Shown here: positions 7,018 to 12,291 of the stretch, piece after piece
How the letters are laid out: the number at the start of each line of letters is the position of its first letter
Position numbering within the stretch: the first letter of the stretch is position 1
Source of the DNA: an uncultured Lachnospiraceae bacterium
GTDB taxonomy: Bacteria; Bacillota_A; Clostridia; Lachnospirales; Lachnospiraceae
Direction: 5' to 3'
DNA: 12,291 nucleotides
Assembly (NCBI GenBank): GCA_947564305.1
Contig: CANOBT010000158.1
Coordinates: 1-12,291 of the forward strand
Notes under the pieces: generated by a model
The model's input: only the letters and a program-made list of their open reading frames with translations
Told to the model about the DNA's origin: nothing
Databases searched by the model: none
Translations under genes and position numbers: made by a program

Positions 7018-7671
7018 TCAATTATCTAACAGCCATTGGCTAGCAAAATAAGTTATGTTATCAGTGTACGCCACCAAATTAGAAATACCGGGTCCCTCTA
7101 TTTTGTGGTATTTATAGGTCACCGTAATGCTCGTGCTGTCATCTGATACTTTATATGTGGGTGTCGCATACAGATCATAAACAGGATATTGACCAGCAAA
7201 ATGCGTTTCGCCCACTTCAACCACACTATTATAATAAACTGTATTATTTATAGTTACAACCTTACTTTTCAAATAAAAATAATTCAGCGATGATGACACA
7301 TATTCATGCTTCTGCTCGTAATCCTCAGCTCGCTCTCGTTGTCCCCCTGTTACTGTGGCTTCCGATTGTACTGGATTATTCATACTGCGCACATAAATTT
7401 CATTAATATAATCACGAAATACATCGGCGCCCATGTTTGTGTAGAAATCAACCAACTCCTGAACAGTCAAATTGGTTTTGGCCAGTTCCTCTTCATCGGA
7501 AACCATAATATAACTGGTTCCCTTTTCTTCATTGAACTCAGCCAAAATTTCTTTATATGGCCGCAAGGGGTCCACCTGTTCTGCAGCTGTCGATATGATT
7601 GACGAAAAACTAGTCAGCAACAACAGCAATGCAAGAAATTTTGATACTTTCTTACTTCGTTTGATTTTCAT
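7018..7671 (-). CDS. Secreted protein of unknown function (217 aa)
   Basis: Starting at MKIKRSKKVSKFL gives a textbook signal peptide (basic head, LALLLLLTSFSSIIS core, STAAEQ cleavage region). The frame is open for 28 more codons upstream to an ATG at 7755, but that start has no ribosome binding site and would bury the signal peptide, so the shorter form is preferred. Mature residues 30-110 look helical and polar (PYKEILAEFNEEKGTSY, LTVQELVDFYTNMGADVF). The rest is strand-rich with many aromatics (SLNYFYLKSKVVTINNTVYY, ITVTYKYHKIEG). I do not recognise the family. It shares an operon with the SH3-like protein and has no equivalent in unit 3. A strong AAGGAGG at 7735-7741 has no start codon at a usable distance. 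Confidence 0.75.
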   Translation of the reverse strand: MKIKRSKKVSKFLALLLLLTSFSSIISTAAEQVDPLRPYKEILAEFNEEKGTSYIMVSDEEELAKTNLTVQELVDFYTNMGADVFRDYINEIYVRSMNNPVQSEATVTGGQRERAEDYEQKHEYVSSSLNYFYLKSKVVTINNTVYYNSVVEVGETHFAGQYPVYDLYATPTYKVSDDSTSITVTYKYHKIEGPGISNLVAYTDNITYFASQWLLDN

Positions 7672-7944
7672 TCTCATTCCATAATATTCTTGTTTTGGGA
7701 TACTTATGCGTTCCGTAAATCGGCTCTTTCTGAACCTCCTTACTTCTTCTGACATTTCAAGCTATTGTGAAAAAAATGATTTCAGCCTTAAGTTTTCTAC
7801 GTGTGTATAGGTGTAGATACCGTTCAGCTTTTGGGCCTTCACTTTTTCCAGTTCCTGGATCATCTAGTTTGCATTCCATCCGATAAACGGCTTGCCTTAT
7901 ATGTTATCCTCAATTTACCGCCCAACGCTGTAAGTAATAACACA

Positions 7945-8238
7945 TCAGTATATTTGTTTATGCTTCCAAAGTTTTATTCTTCCTATTAGTAAAGATATTC
8001 CAACAATGAAAAAGACTATTGTTATCACAGTAACTAATTCTTTCCAATTGAAAATTACTGCTGCCGCATACAATGAGCCTTCTAGCAATAATATCATCCT
8101 TGTCCGCCTTCGGTAAACCAGATATTCCACCTGCTCCAAATGTTTATTGGCATTTTCAACAGGTGCCAGAAAGAATATTATTGCGAAGCAACATACAGCA
8201 ACCAATATGTAGCTTATATCTAACCATTCAATCTGCAC
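7945..8238 (-). pseudogene. agrB: 5'-truncated agrB (C-terminal half only)
   Basis: Ninety-seven codons from a GTG read a membrane segment (ISYILVAVCCFAIIFFLAPV), the AgrB signature loop PVENANKHL, a basic stretch (YLVYRRRTR) and two more membrane segments ending in LLIGRIKLWKHKQIY. AgrB enzymes are about 190-200 residues, and the PVENxNK loop lies near residue 135. The first ~100 residues, with the active-site His and Cys that cleave AgrD, are therefore gone. The fragment overlaps the end of the 672-residue lipoprotein gene by 19 nt, and that protein is itself cut short at the same point. The most likely history is one deletion that removed the 3' end of the SBP and the 5' end of agrB. It cannot work as an AgrB peptidase. 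No agrD follows it. Confidence 0.8.
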
Positions 8239-10238
8239 AAAACAGATAACCGTGCCTGAACTTGTCCCTCATAGGAAAGAACCCAACCAATAAAAGCAAA
8301 AGCCACCTCCTTTTCCTCCTCTGTAACCGTCCTGCGAACTACCAGCGGACTACAGCCGCTTACCATAAAATGAACAGCCCCATCCTTTGCCGGATATCCA
8401 ATATAATTAGCGCCCTCCCCATAACAGATGCGATATGCGGCAAGTTCCTCCGGCTTCTTAATACGCAGTTCATTGCAGAGTACCTTCCCTTCCAACACGG
8501 AACTGCCGGGACTTACCCCTTCCTCACGGACACAGTACTTTTTTGCCAGTTCCAAAGCCCTGCGGAATTCGCTGCTGTCAAAATTCGTTGTCCCCTCTTC
8601 CACATCCAAAAGATAAGTATCCTCAATCCCATGACCAAGAAAGTTCATGATAAAATAGCTTCCGTAATCTCCACCGCCATAAAGGTCAAAAATTGCTTCC
8701 AGATCCGGCCTGTCTTCAATACACTGTAAAAATGTATCATAATCCCAATCCTTAAGGTCAGGGTTCCCGGTGATAAGCGTACGCAAGCTAAAATCTGTCA
8801 CGATTCCATACAAAGTCCCATTAATCTTCCCCATCTCCATGGCAGAAAGCTGTAGTTTATCCGCAACACCAAGCTGCTCCAAAACCATATCCAAAGGTTC
8901 CCACAGCTTTTCCTGTTCCTCAAAGCCCGTCAAAGAAGTATCAATTAATACCGGACCTTTTCCGGCTATCAGCTCCGTTAACAGTGCAGCCTCATCGTAG
9001 CCATTCTTTAATTCAATATGCCAACGTGGATATTGTTTGTTAAATTCTACCACCATCGGCTGGTAAACTGACATGCTATAAGGAGAAACTGCCAGTGTAA
9101 TCTCACAAATTTCCACCTCTTCTGTGGTGGGCTTCAGGCAAAGATAATTATAATTCTCAGAATCCTTATAAATAAGAGCAACTAGACCTTCTTCATCTGC
9201 CTGCATCGCAGATATCCCTTGTACCGTAATACCATGATTATCCCAGCAGTAAAGAAGCTCCGGGTTCTTCCCAGACAGTCCGCTGCGGTACACTCCTTGC
9301 TGGTCCGCATACAGCAAAGTGTTTTCGTCCAGGAGCGTGAAACAATAAATCTCCTTTTCCATAGCAGCCAATACCACCGGCCTGCCAGCTTCTGCATCCA
9401 TATACTGCAAGGCTGTCTGTACGCTTTGCCCCTCATCGTCCCACTTTGTTACTCCAAAGGCAACGCGACCATCATATAGAGGAAACAATCCTTCAATCAT
9501 GCCATCTTCCACAATATATTCAGCCAGAGCCTCCCCCGCCGGTGAAACAAGCTGATACTGCCATTCCTCATCCATCTGCCGCACCAAATGAACCCTTCCA
9601 GAATAATCCACCGCGAAGTCTGAAAAACTCACAATCACCTCTACCTCGGAAGAGCCGGTTTTTCTCAGGAAATCCAGCGGAAACTCTCTCAATACCTCGT
9701 GATTTTCATCTCTCTCCGTAAGAAAATACCGACAATCTTCCCCATTCTCCTGCACTTCATAATCAAAAGTTACATAGTGATCCGTGCTAGCTACCGGCCC
9801 TATACCCCACAGCTGATTCTCCCATCCAAAGCTTTCTGAATCCGTCTCCCCTTCGGCAGTCACAAAAGAAAGTTCGTCCCAGCATTCATCCACATTATCG
9901 AAGAGATGTTTTTTAAAATAAAAAGCCCTGGAAGCCCCCAGAAAAATCCGTCTTCCTCCCCCTTCCAGGGCATTCATTGGCTTTTCCACCAACAGAGGCA
10001 TATGCACTACTGCAGAATAAACATCCAGAGAATTGTCCTGGTCCCCAGGATACGAAACTGCAGTGCCATCCACCAAACCCTTCGGATCCCCAGCTTCTTC
10101 CTGGCCATTCATTTTGTTGGTACCCTGTATTTCCTCCAAATTCGGGGTGCCTGACATTTCTTTTTCATCTTTGCCGCAACCGCAAAAAAATATAGCTAAT
10201 ATAACTGTTAAAAGAATATAGCTAATTAGTTTTTTCAT
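8220..10238 (-). CDS. Fused propeller-SBP lipoprotein, C-terminally truncated (unit 1)
   Basis: A 672-residue lipoprotein with AAGGAGA 7 nt before the ATG and an atypical lipobox FCGC (Cys21). A Glu/Gly-rich linker runs to about residue 65. Residues about 70-370 are propeller-like (FAVDYSGRVHLVRQM, LFPLYDGRVAFGV, TLLDENTLLYADQQGVY). Residues about 374-672 are a family 1-like SBP: TLAVSPYSMSVYQPMVVEF, LIAGKGPVLID, INGTLYGIVTDF, EEGTTNFDSSEFRRALELA, ANYIGYPAKDG and VAFAFIGWVL. The two halves correspond to the separate genes of units 2 and 3. The protein stops right after the helix equivalent to WEFIAQFL of the 433-residue SBP, so about 110 C-terminal residues are missing. Its last ~8 residues look like read-through into agrB sequence. 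Such a loss would remove part of one SBP lobe, so ligand binding may be impaired. Confidence 0.87.
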   Translation of the reverse strand: MKKLISYILLTVILAIFFCGCGKDEKEMSGTPNLEEIQGTNKMNGQEEAGDPKGLVDGTAVSYPGDQDNSLDVYSAVVHMPLLVEKPMNALEGGGRRIFLGASRAFYFKKHLFDNVDECWDELSFVTAEGETDSESFGWENQLWGIGPVASTDHYVTFDYEVQENGEDCRYFLTERDENHEVLREFPLDFLRKTGSSEVEVIVSFSDFAVDYSGRVHLVRQMDEEWQYQLVSPAGEALAEYIVEDGMIEGLFPLYDGRVAFGVTKWDDEGQSVQTALQYMDAEAGRPVVLAAMEKEIYCFTLLDENTLLYADQQGVYRSGLSGKNPELLYCWDNHGITVQGISAMQADEEGLVALIYKDSENYNYLCLKPTTEEVEICEITLAVSPYSMSVYQPMVVEFNKQYPRWHIELKNGYDEAALLTELIAGKGPVLIDTSLTGFEEQEKLWEPLDMVLEQLGVADKLQLSAMEMGKINGTLYGIVTDFSLRTLITGNPDLKDWDYDTFLQCIEDRPDLEAIFDLYGGGDYGSYFIMNFLGHGIEDTYLLDVEEGTTNFDSSEFRRALELAKKYCVREEGVSPGSSVLEGKVLCNELRIKKPEELAAYRICYGEGANYIGYPAKDGAVHFMVSGCSPLVVRRTVTEEEKEVAFAFIGWVLSYEGQVQARLSVLCRLNG

Positions 10239-10275
10239 GAAATCTCCTTATAACTTTTATTCTGTTATGATCTAT

Positions 10276-10361
10276 ACTATACCAAGTTAAATCTTGATGG
10301 GAATACCTACTATCGTTCAGCTTAGTATCACAATACCTACTTTTCAAACTGCAATATCTAT
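10276..10361 (-). promoter_or_regulatory. Extended -10 promoter with upstream direct repeats
   Basis: On the minus strand TGGTATAGT (-10 hexamer at 10276-10281) is an extended -10 box about 38 nt before the 672-residue gene. No -35 hexamer is visible. Instead GTAGGTATT occurs exactly at 10302-10310 and 10332-10340 (30 nt apart), and a weaker TAGATATT lies at 10353-10360 (21 nt further). The proximal copy covers the -35 position. This is the layout of an activator-dependent promoter. An AgrA/LytTR-type regulator is an attractive guess given the nearby agrD, but the sequence does not match the known AgrA box. Confidence 0.5.
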
Positions 10362-10587
10362 AATGACAATTTAATCAATAATCATATTTAAAATTGACTT
10401 AAGTTGATTATCATCCTATAAGTACGCATACGTTCTCCGATCCTCTGTATATCCTCCGCTCTCCTACACATGAATTTCTAAATGATGCACTTAATCTGGA
10501 GAATTACTATATCTTGTTCCCTTAATTGTATTTCATGCCTTAAGCATTGATGAGATATACTGCACATCAATGAAGCTTGCAGTAGCC

Positions 10588-10768
10588 TTAACTTCCTGAG
10601 ATTTTATCCCTCAAGCATGAAAATGCCGGATTTTACAAGAAATCGGTCGATTTGAGGAGCAAATATTGAGGATTAATTAACCCTCGCTCGTTTATCCCTC
10701 ATAAGTCTACCAATCCATTGATTTTCAAGTTTTTTTGCATTGAGGGTTAAATGCGAGCAGGAAGTTAA
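10588..10768. repeat. 181-bp MITE-like element with inverted ends
   Basis: TTAACTTCCTG (10588-10598) is matched by its exact inverse CAGGAAGTTAA (10758-10768). Inside, TTATCCCTCA (10604-10613) faces TGAGGGTTAAA (10741-10751). The core has further copies of the same motif: TTTATCCCTCA at 10691-10701, TTAACCCTC at 10677-10685 and TGAGGATTAA at about 10667. No coding capacity and no clear target duplication are seen. Confidence 0.45.
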
Positions 10769-10782
10769 TAAGTAAATAACAA

Positions 10783-10844
10783 CTCAAAACAGCCACCCAT
10801 ATATGCTCACCTTAGACAAATAAGTAAATTCTGGCAGTTTTGAG
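10783..10844. repeat. Imperfect inverted repeat
   Basis: CTCAAAACAGCCA (10783-10795) faces TGGCAGTTTTGAG (10832-10844), with one mismatch in 13 positions. Each arm is associated with a copy of ATAAGTAAAT. It adjoins the 181-bp element and may be part of the same decayed mobile or structured RNA region. Confidence 0.4.
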
Positions 10845-11182
10845 TATAACAGAACCTCACTTGTTCCGATAATCACTTAGCTTTCGTTTCAACTCTGTTG
10901 CTCCCTGCCCTCCCCTTACACCTGATGTTACCGCTTTGGCTCCAAGGACTCAGTACAGGCGGTGAGTTAGTTCGCAAGTCGCCACAGCATATCAAGTGAA
11001 CCTCATTTCAGACAAATATTTCACAGATACAACAAACTATAGAGTCTTTAACAAAATGAAAATACTTGAAGTCACTGACAATATCCCTTACACATAGCAA
11101 CTCTTTATTTCAGTATGACAGCAAACCATTCTTACATTGCAAAAATGTACTCCATAAATGAAACAGGAACTTATGATCGAAA

Positions 11183-11220
11183 TTGTTGCACAATAGGTCA
11201 AAAGCCCTATTGTGCAACAA
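11183..11220. repeat. Perfect 15-bp hairpin
   Basis: TTGTTGCACAATAGG (11183-11197) and CCTATTGTGCAACAA (11206-11220) are exactly complementary around an 8-nt loop. There is no real T tract on either side, so it is a poor terminator. It lies downstream of the Cys/His-rich secreted gene (read on the minus strand) and could protect that mRNA's 3' end or be an IS or MITE end. Confidence 0.55.
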
Positions 11221-11324
11221 AATACTTTGTCACAGGAACCACAGATTATTGTGTCTTGGTTGGAAAATATTGCAATCTTTTGAACCATAGTTCCCTTCTA
11301 ACTATTTGATCCGTCAATACCCCA

Positions 11325-11348
11325 GTGTTTCATCTGCTTTTGAAACAC
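11325..11348 (+). terminator. Terminator-like hairpin on the + strand
   Basis: GTGTTTC (11325-11331) pairs with GAAACAC (11342-11348) around a 10-nt loop and is followed on the plus strand by ATTTTTCC. No plus-strand gene feeds into it, so it may be a relic or may block antisense transcription into the gene starting at 11388. Confidence 0.35.
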
Positions 11349-11387
11349 ATTTTTCCGTTTTCGCCGCACCCCTAAGTTGGATTCTTT

Positions 11388-11747
11388 TTAGTTATGGTCA
11401 ATACTATGATTAGTTGAAATCAGATGTTCATGCCGAGTTCCATCTTGCTTAGTTCCACAATGCTTACACACATAATTGCAATACCTAGAAAAAGTAGTTA
11501 CCTGGCAATCATATTTATAAATAGGATTGCGTTGGGCATCGTACCCATATACATACTTATGCGGTCCCAAATGCCTTAAGATCCCCTCATTTTCCTGCAT
11601 ATGAGCCTCAAAATGATGAACTCCATCCGGTGCACGATCACATATAGCCGCAAACGCGGACGACGAATTGCCTATAAAAATTGATAAAGCAAAGCAAATT
11701 GCAAATATTGTTTTGGTCACGGATTTCTTCTTTGTTGATGCTTTCAT
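11388..11747 (-). CDS. Small secreted Cys/His-rich protein (119 aa)
   Basis: AGGAGG lies about 8 nt before the ATG. A basic N-terminus and hydrophobic stretch (TIFAICFALSIFIGNSSSAFA) form a signal peptide with a likely AFA-A cut, giving an ~85-residue mature protein. It carries one early Cys (AAICDRAPDG), His pairs (GVHHFEAHM, LGPHKYVYGYD), and a late Cys cluster YDCQVTTFSRYCNYVCKHCG followed by a His-rich end (RHEHLISTNHSIDHN). The CxxxCxxC pattern with trailing His resembles a zinc-ribbon-like or disulfide-stabilised extracellular module. I do not recognise a named family. It is the next gene after agrD, 136 nt away with no clear terminator or promoter between, so co-expression with agrD is likely. 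It could be an effector, a modulator of the peptide signal, or an unrelated secreted protein. Confidence 0.78.
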   Translation of the reverse strand: MKASTKKKSVTKTIFAICFALSIFIGNSSSAFAAICDRAPDGVHHFEAHMQENEGILRHLGPHKYVYGYDAQRNPIYKYDCQVTTFSRYCNYVCKHCGTKQDGTRHEHLISTNHSIDHN

Positions 11748-11883
11748 CGATAATTCCTCCTCACCTTTTCCTTCACTTCAAAACACAAAGCAAATACAGC
11801 CGATAGCTAATTATGCTTTTAATGGATTCTTTTTGGATCCACCCCATCCCTTAAGAGCATACCTGCCAAGATTTTTTTAATCT

Positions 11884-12036
11884 TCAAAACTTCCGCAATG
11901 CCTTGACCTGCTTTGGTTCCTTGGGTTGATAGCCCCAACAGGGACATGCAGTATTCGATTCTACGCTTGCCGATTTTTTGGCAATCTTAGCAATTGCCTG
12001 TTCAATACTTTTTTTGGCACATTCCTTTATTTTCAT
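11884..12036 (-). CDS. agrD: AgrD-type cyclic lactone autoinducer precursor peptide
   Basis: A 50-residue peptide with GAGGG about 9 nt before the ATG. It has the three-part AgrD plan: an amphipathic Lys-rich leader (MKIKECAKKSIEQAIAKIAK), a short signal core (NTACPCWG) and a charged tail with the conserved recognition motif (YQPKEPKQVKALRKF). In Clostridium perfringens AgrD the ring CLWFT is followed by HQPEEP. Lining this up with YQPKEP predicts a five-residue thiolactone ring Cys-Pro-Cys-Trp-Gly from Cys31 to Gly35. A second Cys inside the ring is unusual. AgrB should cut and cyclise it, but no intact agrB is in the window; it may lie beyond 12291, past the tandem repeats. The AgrC/AgrA receptor pair is also absent here. 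Downstream is the Cys/His-rich secreted gene. Confidence 0.92.
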   Translation of the reverse strand: MKIKECAKKSIEQAIAKIAKKSASVESNTACPCWGYQPKEPKQVKALRKF

Positions 12037-12053
12037 TGACTTTACCCTCGTAT

Positions 12054-12093
12054 AATAAGTTTATAGCCAGTCAAAACAGGCTATAGACTTATT
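12054..12093 (+). terminator. 15-bp-stem hairpin just upstream of agrD
   Basis: AATAAGTTTATAGCC (12054-12068) pairs with GGCTATAGACTTATT (12079-12093), with one G-T wobble, around a 10-nt loop. On the plus strand it is followed by CTTTTTT, so it reads as a plus-strand terminator. Yet the gene beside it, agrD, runs the other way. On the minus strand it would sit in the agrD leader 17 nt before the start codon. It may insulate agrD from antisense transcription or act on agrD translation. Confidence 0.6.
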
Positions 12094-12102
12094 CTTTTTT
12101 GT

Positions 12103-12291
12103 GATATAGATGAAGGATAATTCAGAGGAGGCTCCTCCCTATCCCGTCCCATCTATACAGCCAACAGTTACTTTGATAATCCTTTCTTATTGATATAGGT
12201 GAAGGCAGTCTAGAGGGTTCCCCTCCCACCCTTTCATCACCTGTACAACCTATTTCCATAATCGTTTATCCTGTGGTATGATATCAGTCAG
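12103..12291. repeat. Tandem ~88-89 bp hairpin-forming repeats
   Basis: Unit A starts at 12103 and unit B at 12192. A third start (GATAT) appears at 12280 and runs off the window, so the period is 89 then 88 nt. Each unit opens with GATATAG(A/G)TGAAGG and has a matching inverse near position 50: CATCTATAC in A, CACCTGTAC in B. The A-to-G change in the left arm of B is matched by T-to-C in its right arm, so pairing is kept. GAGGAG/CTCCTC or GAGGG/CCCTC forms an inner stem. No protein is supported across them. Confidence 0.65.

Larger units (their letters stand above)
10362..11387. other. AT-rich non-coding spacer with several inverted repeats
   Basis: About 1 kb with no supported gene. Short open frames at 11088-11309 on both strands merely span a hairpin and lack ribosome binding sites. 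The stretch holds a 181-bp element with inverted ends (10588-10768), an inverted repeat at 10783-10844, a GC-richer structured-looking patch at about 10890-10990, a perfect 15-bp hairpin (11183-11220) and a terminator-like hairpin (11325-11348). It may be a graveyard of MITE-like or intron-derived DNA. Confidence 0.5.

Noticed and set aside
10388..10462. Minus-strand stretch reading DIQRIGERMRTYRMIINLSQ, like the start of an XRE helix-turn-helix regulator
   Set aside because: The similarity is a short string that runs into stops with no second helix. It could be a relic, but it is too short to annotate.
11088..11309. Cys-rich 64- and 66-codon frames on opposite strands
   Set aside because: Both are built around the perfect 15-bp hairpin at 11183-11220, which forces mirrored Cys codons. 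Neither has a ribosome binding site.
12106..12262. 45-codon minus-strand frame crossing both tandem repeats
   Set aside because: It has no ribosome binding site, its length is set by the repeats, and it lacks the P-K-E-P tail that would make it a second autoinducer peptide.
12103..12291. CRISPR array
   Set aside because: The repeats are contiguous, ~88 nt long, diverged, and have no unique spacers of regular length.

Overview
The window looks like chromosomal DNA of a gut-type Clostridia (Firmicutes), most likely a Lachnospiraceae relative. The reasons are strong AGGAGG-type ribosome binding sites, many lipobox lipoproteins, moderate GC in the genes with AT-rich spacers, SH3-like secreted proteins, and a Clostridium-type AgrD autoinducer peptide. 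Apart from one small gene at the left edge (114-425, +), every convincing gene lies on the minus strand, so the region is best read from right to left.

Right end (12291 to 10239): two, perhaps three, copies of an ~88-89 bp repeat, each able to fold into a long hairpin. Then comes a 15-bp-stem hairpin, a 50-residue agrD (11884-12036) that is easily missed because it is so short, and a small secreted Cys/His-rich protein (11388-11747). After that is about 1.1 kb of AT-rich non-coding DNA full of inverted repeats. It ends in an extended -10 promoter with direct repeats placed where an activator would bind.

Middle and left: three related lipoprotein units follow. Unit 1 (8220-10238) is one 672-residue lipoprotein with an N-terminal propeller-like half and a C-terminal solute-binding-protein (SBP) half. 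Unit 2 has a secreted protein (7018-7671), an SH3-like secreted protein (6633-6998), a propeller-like lipoprotein (5293-6384) and an SBP lipoprotein (3995-5296). Unit 3 has an SH3-like protein (3089-3409), a propeller-like lipoprotein (1961-3037) and an SBP lipoprotein (602-1915). The two-gene pairs of units 2 and 3 match the two halves of the single protein in unit 1, which suggests that the two parts work together. In units 2 and 3 an intrinsic terminator sits between the SH3 gene and the lipoprotein pair.

Two broken agrB genes, both lacking the catalytic N-terminal half, lie directly downstream of the SBP genes of units 1 (7945-8238) and 2 (about 3774-3985). A broken IS1182-type transposase adjoins the second. 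The picture is a tandem array of agr-linked cassettes of the form (agrB-)agrD-small secreted protein-propeller/SBP lipoproteins that has decayed by deletion and IS insertion. No ABC permease, histidine kinase or response regulator gene is present, so the SBPs are orphans. A role in sensing, capturing or responding to an Agr-type cyclic peptide or another extracellular ligand is inference, not shown by the sequence.
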